Shown: positions 1 through 6,705 of the stretch, piece by piece
Layout: the number at the start of each line of letters is the position of its first letter
How positions within the stretch are numbered: the stretch's first letter is position 1
NCBI GenBank assembly: GCA_000621425.1
Contig: KK211276.1
Location: forward strand, 248,001 to 312,000
Direction: 5' to 3'
Length of the DNA: 64,000 bases
DNA from: Lachnospiraceae bacterium AB2028
GTDB lineage: Bacteria > Bacillota > Clostridia > Lachnospirales > Lachnospiraceae
The notes under the pieces: generated by a model
The model's input: the letters and a program-made list of their open reading frames with translations, nothing else
The model's database searches: none
Told to the model about the DNA's origin: nothing
Made by a program: the position numbers and the translations under genes

Positions 1-283
1 CATCATTGGGATTCTTTAAATATTCCTTAACGATAGGTGCTGAAGCATAAGACTGCAGCAGATTCTCATCAGTGATTACTGCCGTATCAAATGCCGCTCC
101 GGTCTGATCAATAACCTGCAAAAGCGAATTATTCGTCAGGGTATTCATTTCTTTTGTACTCTTGCTTATGAGCACAACGCTCAGAATGACCGTAGCACAC
201 AAAAGCGGGATGATTGCATACATGATAAGAGTAATTTTCAGATTCAGTATGCCCTTACTTCTTGAATTGTTCTTTTCGTTCAT
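1..283 (-). CDS. N-terminus of a chemotaxis-receptor-like membrane protein (partial)
   Basis: This is the first 94 codons of a gene that continues past the left edge. The ATG at 283 is preceded by a strong AAGGAG ribosome binding site at good spacing. The protein starts with a short charged, Asn/Ser-rich stretch, then one hydrophobic segment at about residues 15-38, and then an extracytoplasmic-looking stretch containing SKSTKEMNTLTNNS and a TGAAFDTAV motif. That layout is typical of the N-terminus of methyl-accepting chemotaxis proteins or other dCACHE/HAMP sensors. A sensor kinase or a GGDEF protein would start the same way, and the signalling domain is not visible, so the class is inference. 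Flagellar genes elsewhere in the window make a chemoreceptor plausible. Confidence 0.6.
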   Translation of the reverse strand, partial: MNEKNNSRSKGILNLKITLIMYAIIPLLCATVILSVVLISKSTKEMNTLTNNSLLQVIDQTGAAFDTAVITDENLLQSYASAPIVKEYLKNPND

Positions 284-400
284 ATACTTCACTCCTTTGA
301 CTGTATATTTGATTGAAGTTCTCTTATATTAGAACTGACAACCACTACAATTTTACCACCAATTTAGCTGAATACAAACAAAAATTTATTAAAATTGCAC

Positions 401-435
401 AAAAAAGACCGTTTCGAACATCCGAAACGGTCTTT
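401..435 (-). terminator. Intrinsic terminator after rplT
   Basis: On the minus strand there is a near-perfect hairpin with arms AAAGACCGTTTCG and CGAAACGGTCTTT, followed by a run of six T. It lies 28 bases after the rplT stop and closes the infC-rpmI-rplT operon. Confidence 0.9.
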
Positions 436-462
436 GATAGAATTCTTAACCTAATAATCGAT

Positions 463-819
463 TTATGCGATCTTGCCCTTAGCGAGCTCTGCAAGAGATG
501 CAAAACCTTCTGCATCATTTACAGCCATCTCAGCCAGCATCTTACGGTTGATATCTACGCCTGCAAGCTTAAGACCATACATGAACTTGCTGTAAGAAAG
601 TCCGTTCAGCCTTGCAGCTGCATTGATACGAGTGATCCACAGTGATCTGAACTGACGCTTTCTCTGCTTTCTTCCTTCATAAGAAGATGCAAGAGCTCTC
701 ATTACGGACTGCTTTGCAATACGATACTGCTTTGATCTTGCTCCATAATAGCCCTTTGCTAACTTCAGTACTCTGTTATGTCTCTTCTTGGCATTTACGC
801 CACCTTTAATCCTTGCCAT
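463..819 (-). CDS. rplT: 50S ribosomal protein L20
   Basis: L20 is an early-assembly protein of the large ribosomal subunit, bound to 23S rRNA. The 118-residue length is standard for the family. The start [20 protein letters not shown] and the [15 protein letters not shown] segment are hallmark L20 sequence. It is the last gene of the infC-rpmI-rplT operon and is followed by a strong terminator. In Firmicutes, L20 binds the leader of this operon and represses it. A candidate attenuator is present in the leader at 1688-1721. A plausible GGAGG site lies directly upstream of the ATG. Confidence 0.98.
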   Translation of the reverse strand: MARIKGGVNAKKRHNRVLKLAKGYYGARSKQYRIAKQSVMRALASSYEGRKQRKRQFRSLWITRINAAARLNGLSYSKFMYGLKLAGVDINRKMLAEMAVNDAEGFASLAELAKGKIA

Positions 820-880
820 TTTTACGCCTCCAAATCTTTCTTTTTACTTATATGAAATAACTCAGTCTTATTCCCGTCGA

Positions 881-1078
881 TCAGATATACGGCAGGATCT
901 TCTTCATATTCTTTGAATTGGTGATGTCTGTTACCGTTGACTGACGAAGAGTACGCTTTCTCTTTGTAGACTTCTTTGTCAGAATATGACTCTTGTATGC
1001 CTTGTTACGGATAAGCTTACCCGTACCGGACACTTTGAATCTCTTTGCTGCTGCTTTGCTGGTTTTCATTTTAGGCAT
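881..1078 (-). CDS. rpmI: 50S ribosomal protein L35
   Basis: L35 is a small basic protein of the large subunit. The 65-residue protein starts [20 protein letters not shown], which is diagnostic, and ends with a Lys/Arg-rich stretch. An AGGAGG ribosome binding site sits nine bases before the ATG. It lies between infC and rplT in the conserved order, so it is almost certainly co-transcribed with both. Confidence 0.98.
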   Translation of the reverse strand: MPKMKTSKAAAKRFKVSGTGKLIRNKAYKSHILTKKSTKRKRTLRQSTVTDITNSKNMKKILPYI

Positions 1079-1106
1079 TTCTTTTTCCTCCTGAATTCTC
1101 CTGTTC

Positions 1107-1610
1107 TCAGCGCTTAGCTAAAAACATTGTCATAGTGCGCCCTTCTTGCTTCGGCGCCTTCTCAACTGTAGCGATATCCTTAAGCATTTCTGCGACATCG
1201 TCCAGAATATGTTTGGATGCTGACATATGAGCCATTTCACGACCACGGAATCTCAAAGTGAACTTTACCCTGTCGCCCTTGGTAATGAACTTTCTTGCAG
1301 CGTTTACCTTGGTATTAAGGTCATTGGTATCGATATTCGGAGAAAGTCTTATCTCCTTGATCTCAACCACATGCTGCTTACGCTTTGCTTCCTTTTCCTT
1401 GCGCATCTGTTCATAACGGTACTTGCCATAATCGGCTAACCTGCAAACAGGCGGCTTAGCGGTAGGCGCAACCATTATCAGGTCTACATCTGCCTCCTGA
1501 GCCATGTTCATAGCTTCCTGAATGGAAACCACACCGATCTGCTCACCGTGCTCACCTATAACACGCACTTCACTTTCACGGATCTGTCCGTTGATCAATA
1601 AATCGCTAAT
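1107..1610 (-). CDS. infC: Translation initiation factor IF-3, probable AUU start
   Basis: IF-3 binds the 30S subunit and proofreads the start codon and initiator tRNA. The product has the usual N-domain ([20 protein letters not shown]), the [16 protein letters not shown] linker region and the C-domain ([30 protein letters not shown]). The longest standard ORF would begin at a GTG at 1625, which has no ribosome binding site. A GGAGGG motif instead lies inside that extension, 8 bases before an ATT codon at 1610, giving a protein beginning (M)[12 protein letters not shown] and about 167 residues long. Rare AUU starts are a known autoregulatory feature of infC, since IF-3 discriminates against them. 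First gene of the operon with rpmI and rplT. Confidence 0.95.
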   Translation of the reverse strand: MSDLLINGQIRESEVRVIGEHGEQIGVVSIQEAMNMAQEADVDLIMVAPTAKPPVCRLADYGKYRYEQMRKEKEAKRKQHVVEIKEIRLSPNIDTNDLNTKVNAARKFITKGDRVKFTLRFRGREMAHMSASKHILDDVAEMLKDIATVEKAPKQEGRTMTMFLAKR

Positions 1611-1687
1611 TGTCTTGCCCTCCACATATGCTCACGAACGGGATAATTAATCCTCTGTCCGCCACACGGCCTACCGGCCTATGCGTA

Positions 1688-1721
1688 ATAAAAAAGCGGA
1701 TACGTTACACAGCGCATCCAC
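1688..1721 (-). terminator. Transcription attenuator in the infC leader
   Basis: In the leader between the promoter and infC, the minus strand has a 9-bp stem (arms GTGGATGCG and CGTATCCGC, with two G-T pairs) and an 8-base loop, followed directly by six T. This is a full intrinsic terminator placed before the first gene, as expected of an attenuator. In Bacillus subtilis this operon is controlled by L20 through leader attenuation; that the same ligand works here is inference. Confidence 0.75.
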
Positions 1722-1847
1722 TCACGAAGTTTCTATATCATTCAACACTCATCGTGTCGTATAATGTTCAAAACTTAACACCTGAAACCCAATCGTCGCA
1801 GGGTGAGAGCAAATGCTCTGCTTGTTGTTGTACTTGCGTACCCGAGA

Positions 1848-1877
1848 AGAATACCACAAGTACATACCGTCCGTCAA
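1848..1877 (-). promoter_or_regulatory. Promoter of the infC-rpmI-rplT operon
   Basis: On the minus strand a -35 box TTGACG (1877-1872) is separated by 18 bases from a -10 box TATTCT (1853-1848). It predicts a leader of roughly 220 bases before infC, which contains the attenuator. Confidence 0.7.
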
Positions 1878-1900
1878 GAGTTTTTTCTTACTATATATAA

Positions 1901-2539
1901 TTATCGAAGCAAATTTTCCATATACACTTCATAGGATATGTACTCACCGCCCATGCTTTCCAGGAAATCCGTATGAAACTGGCAGTCTATCATGGGAGTT
2001 CCCGCCTTATTAAGGAGTCCTGCAAGCATTACAAGAGCTAATTTCGATCCGTTTTCATGATCCGAATACATGCTCTCCCCGAAGAAATTCTTTCCAATAA
2101 CTACACCGTACAGGCCACCGGCTATCACTCCGTCCACTTTTGACTCGACCGCCATGGCATAACCTTCACGGTTCAGGGCAGCATAAGCCTCTTCCATCTC
2201 GTCCGTTATCCAGGTCCCCACATTGCTTTCGCGCTTTACCCTGCATCTGTGCATGGTATCGGAAAAATCCCGCTCTATCACAATCTCCACATCATGCTTT
2301 CTCATATATTTTGACAAAGAATGGGATATATGGATTTTTTCCGGCCGTATGATGAACCTTTTCTTCGGACACCACCACATAATTGGCTGATCAGGCCCGT
2401 ACCAGGGAAATATTCCATGTGAATACGCCAGCAGCAACCGGTCAATGCACAGGTCCCCGCCTACAGCCAATAGGCCGTCATCATCCGCCAGTGTCGGATC
2501 CGGAAAAGCTATTCGGTTCTCATCAAGCTTAAATACCAT
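1901..2539 (-). CDS. aat: Leucyl/phenylalanyl-tRNA--protein transferase
   Basis: Aat moves Leu or Phe from charged tRNA to the N-terminus of proteins starting with Arg or Lys, marking them for ClpS/ClpAP degradation in the N-end rule pathway. The 212-residue product shows the family signatures FPDPTLADDDGLLAVGGDL, GIFPWYGPDQPIMWWCP, GGLYGVVIGKNFFGESMYS and DCQFHTDFLESMGG. These cover the complete usual core. It starts at ATG 2539. It stands alone between the ribosomal operon and the tRNA-like RNA. Its partner ClpS is not in the window. The enzyme is best known from proteobacteria, so its presence in a Clostridia-type genome is worth noting. Confidence 0.95.
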   Translation of the reverse strand: MVFKLDENRIAFPDPTLADDDGLLAVGGDLCIDRLLLAYSHGIFPWYGPDQPIMWWCPKKRFIIRPEKIHISHSLSKYMRKHDVEIVIERDFSDTMHRCRVKRESNVGTWITDEMEEAYAALNREGYAMAVESKVDGVIAGGLYGVVIGKNFFGESMYSDHENGSKLALVMLAGLLNKAGTPMIDCQFHTDFLESMGGEYISYEVYMENLLR

Positions 2540-2610
2540 GTATTGATTTTATCCCCGTTCCCAGCCCTCGTCTTACAGTTGACAATAAGTAGTAAAAATA
2601 CATAATAATC

Positions 2611-2745
2611 TGTACATATGTGTATGTACTGGACGTACAATGTACATAAGGGGAGTCGAACCCCACATGAGCCCCTTCATGTTACCAGGAGGTGCGATTC
2701 ATTCTCAATCGCAGAGATCATGTCCATCCTGCAAGACTACCAACA
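2611..2745 (-). ncRNA. Candidate structured RNA with tRNA-like arms
   Basis: There is no ORF here, but the minus strand folds into three clean local hairpins in a row. The first is a GCGATT/AATCGC stem with a 7-base loop (2712-2694), shaped like an anticodon arm. The second is an ACATGA/TCATGT stem (2682-2665). The third is GGGG-TTCGACT-CCCC (2664-2650), which has the exact loop pattern of a tRNA T-arm. A longer pairing CAGGA (2731-2727) with TCCTG (2690-2686) encloses the first hairpin. A further perfect 7-bp hairpin (GTACATA/TATGTAC, loop CACA) lies at 2629-2612. I cannot build a tRNA acceptor stem, so this is a tRNA-like element, not a tRNA. It begins just after the stop of the DIP1984-family gene and could be co-transcribed with it. 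The ends are uncertain. Confidence 0.4.
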
Positions 2746-2759
2746 AAATCAAAACATAA

Positions 2760-3212
2760 TCAGATCAGTTCAGTTGTCCAGTTAAGCCCCTGGATAGTTT
2801 CATCTGTCTCGCGTAATTCCTTGGAAAGCCTGTCAACTTCCTTCTGAAGTTCAGCAACAGGAATAGTGCTCTTAATCTTGATCTCTGTCTTAGTGTATCT
2901 TGTAACCTTCTCACTGGCGCTGTCCAGAAAGGTTCTCATGATCCTGATCTTATCACTCAGGCAGTCCCTCTTTGCGATAAGGTCCGTCAATGTGACATCA
3001 CCGCTCTTTGTAACATTGTTTGTATGATTGATACGGGCAATAAGCTCTTCTAACCTTACAAAATCCTTATTAAGCTCAGCTAAAAGTTCCTTCGGATCTT
3101 CTGAAGGCGTCTCTCCTTCCTGAACCTTTGCGTTGAACTTAAGCCTGTTTCCAAGATCAGCTATCCTCTTCTGAAGGTCAGCTCTCTCCGATAAAGCTGT
3201 TGCTAATTTCAT
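2760..3212 (-). CDS. DIP1984-family protein, coiled-coil
   Basis: The 150-residue product resembles the DIP1984 family of small, largely helical proteins of unknown function. It starts MKLATALSERADLQKRIADL and is mostly long amphipathic helices with heptad-like Leu/Ile spacing (about residues 1-35, 52-75 and 115-145). One conserved-looking segment is RINHTNNVT. An upstream ATG exists at 3308, but GAGGAGG lies at ideal distance from the ATG at 3212, so I use the latter. It is followed by the tRNA-like RNA and preceded by a small cysteine protein and an exonuclease on the same strand. A role in RNA metabolism is suggested only by those neighbours. Confidence 0.75.
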   Translation of the reverse strand: MKLATALSERADLQKRIADLGNRLKFNAKVQEGETPSEDPKELLAELNKDFVRLEELIARINHTNNVTKSGDVTLTDLIAKRDCLSDKIRIMRTFLDSASEKVTRYTKTEIKIKSTIPVAELQKEVDRLSKELRETDETIQGLNWTTELI

Positions 3213-3323
3213 TTCCATTTCCTCCTCATTAATATATGTAAGCTTTTCGTTATTATAACTGCTGTAAACCCGTCCTGCCATTAAAACCTTGTATATGTCC
3301 CCAAGCAAGCAAGACTACAATTA

Positions 3324-3557
3324 CTACTGGCCAAAATATCCGCACCCAGACCTCGCCGGAGCTTCTTCCCCGGATTCGTAATGAGCCCTGAATGACATAT
3401 TTATCTCACTTATCTCACGTTTGCCGTCTATGTAATCCTGATACATTTCCGCAAGACCACTTGCACAGCCGTCACAGGAACCATTGACATTGCCGATGGA
3501 CTCCGCCACTATACGCTCCCGTTCTTCCCTTGTAGTATCTTTTATCAATATGCTCAT
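3324..3557 (-). CDS. Small cysteine-containing protein, unknown function
   Basis: This 77-residue acidic protein has a helical N-terminal half (TTREERERIVAESIGNV), a CDGC motif at about residues 29-32, and a C-terminal SGCGYFGQ. The ribosome binding site GGAGG is present four bases before the ATG. I do not recognise a named function. The cysteine pair plus the C-terminal cysteine could bind a metal or be redox active, which is speculation. It lies between the exonuclease and DIP1984-family genes with gaps of 58 and 111 bases on the same strand, so it is probably part of one transcript. Confidence 0.65.
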   Translation of the reverse strand: MSILIKDTTREERERIVAESIGNVNGSCDGCASGLAEMYQDYIDGKREISEINMSFRAHYESGEEAPARSGCGYFGQ

Positions 3558-3615
3558 AAAACCTCCATAATCTACACTTCTTGCTAATATTCAATGTAGC
3601 CGCAATATATATTTT

Positions 3616-4173
3616 CTATATTCGCCCAATTTCATATGCCTCAACCGGCAGGCCCAGCATCCGCATAATGTCTAATTCATCTATGGCATCCTGAAGTGCA
3701 TTGTGCATCTCACAGTACCGCCTGTTTCCTGATATAAGCCGTGTCATTGGCTCCACGCCGTAATCTTTTTTTAGCCTTCCCGTTTTGCAGCAGACAGCAT
3801 CATCCGGAATGAAGGGATTGTACTGCTTATAGGCTGCAAGCCTCATTATGTCATACCAGGCAAAGGAAGAAAATTCCCTTAGATGGCTTTTATCAAAAGA
3901 TGCATTATAGGCATAAATATGCATTATGCCCTCAGACTTGAACCATCCATCAATCTTCCCCAGTGCGTCTTTCCTTGATGTAACCGTTGTATCTTTTTCC
4001 GGGATCAAAAAAAGCTCGTGCGAAAACAGGCCGCCCTCTCTATACTCCGGATCCAGTACAAAATATTCTGTATCAACAGGGGTATAATCACTGCTATCCG
4101 CTATAACCACACCGATAGACATCACAACATTGCCCCAGGTGGTTTCTGTATCTATAACTGCTATCCTGCTCAT
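3616..4173 (-). CDS. DEDDh 3'-5' exonuclease
   Basis: This is a 185-residue stand-alone exonuclease of the RNase T / DnaQ superfamily, which removes nucleotides from 3' ends with two metal ions. All three motifs are visible: Exo I is VIDTETTWG near residue 6 (Asp and Glu ligands), Exo II is AYNASFDKSHL near residue 88 (Asp), and Exo III is HNALQDAIDEL near residue 160 (the general-base His plus Asp). It therefore looks catalytically intact. It could act on RNA ends or on DNA; the family alone does not decide. The ATG overlaps the stop of a possible 42-codon ORF as ATGA, and a GAGGG site precedes it. Confidence 0.85.
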   Translation of the reverse strand: MSRIAVIDTETTWGNVVMSIGVVIADSSDYTPVDTEYFVLDPEYREGGLFSHELFLIPEKDTTVTSRKDALGKIDGWFKSEGIMHIYAYNASFDKSHLREFSSFAWYDIMRLAAYKQYNPFIPDDAVCCKTGRLKKDYGVEPMTRLISGNRRYCEMHNALQDAIDELDIMRMLGLPVEAYEIGRI

Positions 4174-4298
4174 TTCAGAGCCCTCGTGAACACATCATAT
4201 GATTCCGTCATTTCATCCGCTCCCTTATCTGAACGGTAATTTTTTATTTTTCGAGGAATTATTACTGATAATAAGCAAAGAATCGGACCATTCCACAT
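4170..4298 (-). CDS. Candidate 42-residue small protein
   Basis: A short open frame begins with ATG at 4298, eight bases after a G-rich AGGGGGGG stretch that could act as a ribosome binding site. It ends in an ATGA overlap with the exonuclease gene. The peptide has a hydrophobic N-terminus (WNGPILCLLSVII) and a charged C-terminus ending MTESYDVFTRALK. A shorter start exists at an internal ATG with GGGAG upstream, giving only 13 residues. Stop/start overlap and a nearby extended -10 promoter support translation. There is no recognised homology. It could equally be a leader ORF that couples translation of the exonuclease. Confidence 0.4.
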   Translation of the reverse strand: MWNGPILCLLSVIIPRKIKNYRSDKGADEMTESYDVFTRALK

Positions 4299-4330
4299 AG
4301 TCCGGTCCCCCCCTAAAATCCATATTATAC

Positions 4331-4339
4331 ATTATAACA
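4331..4339 (-). promoter_or_regulatory. Extended -10 promoter for the exonuclease operon
   Basis: The minus strand reads TGTTATAAT, a consensus TATAAT with the TG extension one base upstream. No good -35 box is seen, which is typical of extended -10 promoters. It lies about 33 bases before the small ORF. Confidence 0.5.
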
Positions 4340-4370
4340 CTATTCAGCTATAAATAATCCCATCCAAAAT

Positions 4371-4391
4371 CCCCCGTCAAAATGACGGGGG
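4371..4391 (-). terminator. Terminator after the lipoprotein gene
   Basis: A perfect 8-bp hairpin (CCCCCGTC / GACGGGGG) begins 23 bases after the stop of the lipoprotein gene. The following T-run is short (ATTTT), so efficiency may be moderate. Confidence 0.65.
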
Positions 4392-4413
4392 ATAACACAT
4401 TAGAATTCTATAT

Positions 4414-5271
4414 TTACTCCGCAAAAATACAATCCAGATAATCTTCCATTCCCTGAATATGCACATACTCAAAGGTTCCATCTGCATGGTTAAGCTTTGC
4501 GGTCACGCCGGCAAAGTGTACTTCCAGCGTATCTCCGTTGTGGAGATCCATAACATAAGCAATCGTTTCCTCTTCAAATGTCTCAGCATCAGCGTTTATC
4601 ACGTAGTACTCGTATGACTTCAGCATTTCAAGCTGATCCGGATCGGTAATCTCTATCTCTTTTCCATCCATATTGGTAACCGTGACCTGTTCCGCATCCA
4701 ATGATTTGTAGATGTTGTTCCTACTGTAGTCTTCAGCAAGACTCTCTACGGTATCGAATAATTCTTCCGGCACAGCGAATACCGCTCCGGAAGAAATGTC
4801 AACACCATACTCGTCACCAATACAAAGTACCTGATCATCATTTATAGTCAGTTCATAATAATCCATAATATGGTCATAAATGATATGGCCATACTCTTCC
4901 GAATCCGAATCTGCCGTGATCTTGGACAACTCCGGCAGGATTTCCGACAGTTTTGCCAGATCTTCTCCGTTAACCTCCATTGTATTGCTTGGGATCACAT
5001 CGCTGATCACATCACCGGTAGCTATATTGTATCCGATATAAAAGCGTACAGATACGCTCTCCACATCCTCGGTCACGATATCTCCTATAACCGGATTATT
5101 TTCCTGTTCTGTTTCCGCTGCAATAGTCGGTTCTGCTGTAATTGATGGTTCTGATGAAAGTTCCGGATCCGTCACGCCGTTTTCCGGCTGCGCATTATTC
5201 CCGCATGCACACAGCATCCCGACTGCCGCCATCGCCATTACTGCCTTTTTTAATCCACTCCACTTTGTCAT
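4414..5271 (-). CDS. Secreted lipoprotein of unknown function
   Basis: The 285-residue protein carries a lipoprotein signal peptide: basic MTKWSGLKK, hydrophobic core, and a lipobox MLCAC with Cys at about 23. A low-complexity Glu/Thr/Pro/Ser linker follows to about residue 60. The rest alternates short beta-like segments with acidic patches (ITADSDSEEYGHIIYDHIMD, EITDPDQLEMLKSYEYYV). I recognise no enzyme motif. It is predicted to be anchored on the outer face of the membrane. A perfect GGAGG site precedes the ATG, and its own terminator follows, so it is probably a single-gene unit. Confidence 0.8.
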   Translation of the reverse strand: MTKWSGLKKAVMAMAAVGMLCACGNNAQPENGVTDPELSSEPSITAEPTIAAETEQENNPVIGDIVTEDVESVSVRFYIGYNIATGDVISDVIPSNTMEVNGEDLAKLSEILPELSKITADSDSEEYGHIIYDHIMDYYELTINDDQVLCIGDEYGVDISSGAVFAVPEELFDTVESLAEDYSRNNIYKSLDAEQVTVTNMDGKEIEITDPDQLEMLKSYEYYVINADAETFEEETIAYVMDLHNGDTLEVHFAGVTAKLNHADGTFEYVHIQGMEDYLDCIFAE

Positions 5272-5363
5272 AATCCTTATCCTCCTTTTTTTCTTCCGGT
5301 TATTTTCCCATAAACTCCTGCCGGATTCCTAATACATAAGGGATACGGATGAAAAACTATTTT

Positions 5364-6260
5364 TTATGGGATATCTGAAAAAAAGTTGACAACTGAGGTC
5401 ACAAATCCAAGATAGCCTGAGCCGAACAGGTTCAGGTGGTTCAGCCAGTGATAGAGATTATAGAGATTCTTTCGGTCCTTGTAGCCGTACGGCCGATTAG
5501 TGCCACCAAAATAACCGTCATAAAATTCTTCAGGCAGATAATCGAAGAGTTCCGTCATAGCAATATCAGCCTCCGGATGCCCCACATATACTGCAGGATC
5601 GATCAGCCACACTCTTCCATCAGGTCCCAGCATCTGATTGCCTGACCAAAGATCTCCATGCAGCAGTGCAGGCTTGTCAGGTTCTATCAGAATATCATCC
5701 AGCCGTTCCAGCAGGTGGTCAAATTTTCTGAGCATCAATGGATCAAAGTACCTCTCAGCCCTTTTGATCTGCGGAAGCAGCCTGTGCTCACGGAAGAATT
5801 CAATCCAGCTGTCTTCCGGTGTATTGTCCTGATATCCGGCACCGATATAATTATCCTGCAGGAATCCAAACTTTCCGTCCTTCACAAATTCAGAACAGTC
5901 AGCTTTATGCATGATTGACAGCCTTCTTCCAAAATCCAAATAGTATCCCTGTATCCTTTTTCCTGACATTATCTGTTCCATCAGCAGGAATGAATTTGCT
6001 CCATCCACACCGTAGGCCAACACCGCAGGAACATTAAAAGCCCCTGTTTTCTTTAACGCATCAAGCCCTGTAATTTCCTTTTCAAAAAAGTCCAGATTCT
6101 CTGCAATGTTCTCTTTCAGAAAAGCGTTCCGTCCGTCAGAAAGTGTAACAGCATATGCACGGTTGATATCTCCCCCGGCACATGCTGTCTTCCCAATTAT
6201 TCTTATATCATCTCCGAATACTGCCGATACAGCATCATCAAGAGAATCGTATTTATTCAT
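5364..6260 (-). CDS. Fructosamine-3-kinase family protein
   Basis: Members of this aminoglycoside-phosphotransferase-like family phosphorylate sugars attached to lysines, which destabilises glycation products. The 298-residue length fits. Visible motifs are the N-lobe FLKENIAENLDFFEKEITGL with the ATP-binding lysine, LLMEQI at the hinge, the catalytic loop LLHGDLWSGN at about 198, and the Mg-binding segment LIDPAVYVGHPEADIAM. Its ATG overlaps the stop of the upstream arsR gene by one base (TGATG), so translation is probably coupled to the metal sensor. Why a deglycation kinase should sit downstream of a zinc sensor is unclear. Confidence 0.85.
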   Translation of the reverse strand: MNKYDSLDDAVSAVFGDDIRIIGKTACAGGDINRAYAVTLSDGRNAFLKENIAENLDFFEKEITGLDALKKTGAFNVPAVLAYGVDGANSFLLMEQIMSGKRIQGYYLDFGRRLSIMHKADCSEFVKDGKFGFLQDNYIGAGYQDNTPEDSWIEFFREHRLLPQIKRAERYFDPLMLRKFDHLLERLDDILIEPDKPALLHGDLWSGNQMLGPDGRVWLIDPAVYVGHPEADIAMTELFDYLPEEFYDGYFGGTNRPYGYKDRKNLYNLYHWLNHLNLFGSGYLGFVTSVVNFFSDIP

Positions 6261-6574
6261 CAGTCATCCTCTTCAATATGCTCAAGACCGGCTGCAATTA
6301 TTGAATGCACATGCTCATCCGCCAGTGAATAGAATATCTGCTTTCCTTCGCGTCTTCCCTTGATAAGTCTGTTTGCCTTAAGTATGCGAAGCTGATGGGA
6401 TACTGCCGACTGTGTCATATTCAGCGCCTCCGCGATATCACATACACATACCTCTGTATCGAAAAGCACAAACAGTATTCTTATCCTTGTGGAATCACCG
6501 AATATCTTAAAAAGTTCTGCCAGATCATACAGCTCTGTTTCCGGCGGTACTGATGTTTTCTTTTTTGCTGGCAT
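6260..6574 (-). CDS. ArsR/SmtB-family zinc-type metal sensor repressor
   Basis: This 104-residue winged-helix repressor binds operator DNA as a dimer and releases it on metal binding. The recognition helix region is TQSAVSHQLRILKANRLI. Two metal motifs are present. The alpha-3 motif is EVCVCDIAEAL, with the CxC pair of CadC/ArsR type. The C-terminal helix fits D-x-H-x10-H-x2-E exactly (DEH ... HIEE), the zinc site of SmtB and CzrA. A GAGGAGG site precedes the ATG. It lies 131 bases downstream of the P-type ATPase gene, and a SmtB-like operator lies in front of the HMA gene at 9125. Zinc (or cadmium/cobalt) sensing is a strong inference. Confidence 0.9.
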   Translation of the reverse strand: MPAKKKTSVPPETELYDLAELFKIFGDSTRIRILFVLFDTEVCVCDIAEALNMTQSAVSHQLRILKANRLIKGRREGKQIFYSLADEHVHSIIAAGLEHIEEDD

Positions 6575-6705
6575 AGTATCCTCCTCACATCTAATGCTAT
6601 GGAATACACTTTATATTTTACACCGTCTGTTACATTTATAATACAATAACTCTTAAAAAATCATTTTTATCCGGGGTGTTTAATACTCTGCGCGTAAATC
6701 ATATC

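Noticed and set aside
1611-1625. GTG start of infC at 1625
   Set aside because: No ribosome binding site lies upstream, while GGAGGG lies inside the extension before ATT at 1610.
2650-2664. A true tRNA gene around the TTCGACT loop
   Set aside because: No acceptor stem, no CCA end and no regular D-arm can be built. I kept it as a tRNA-like RNA only.
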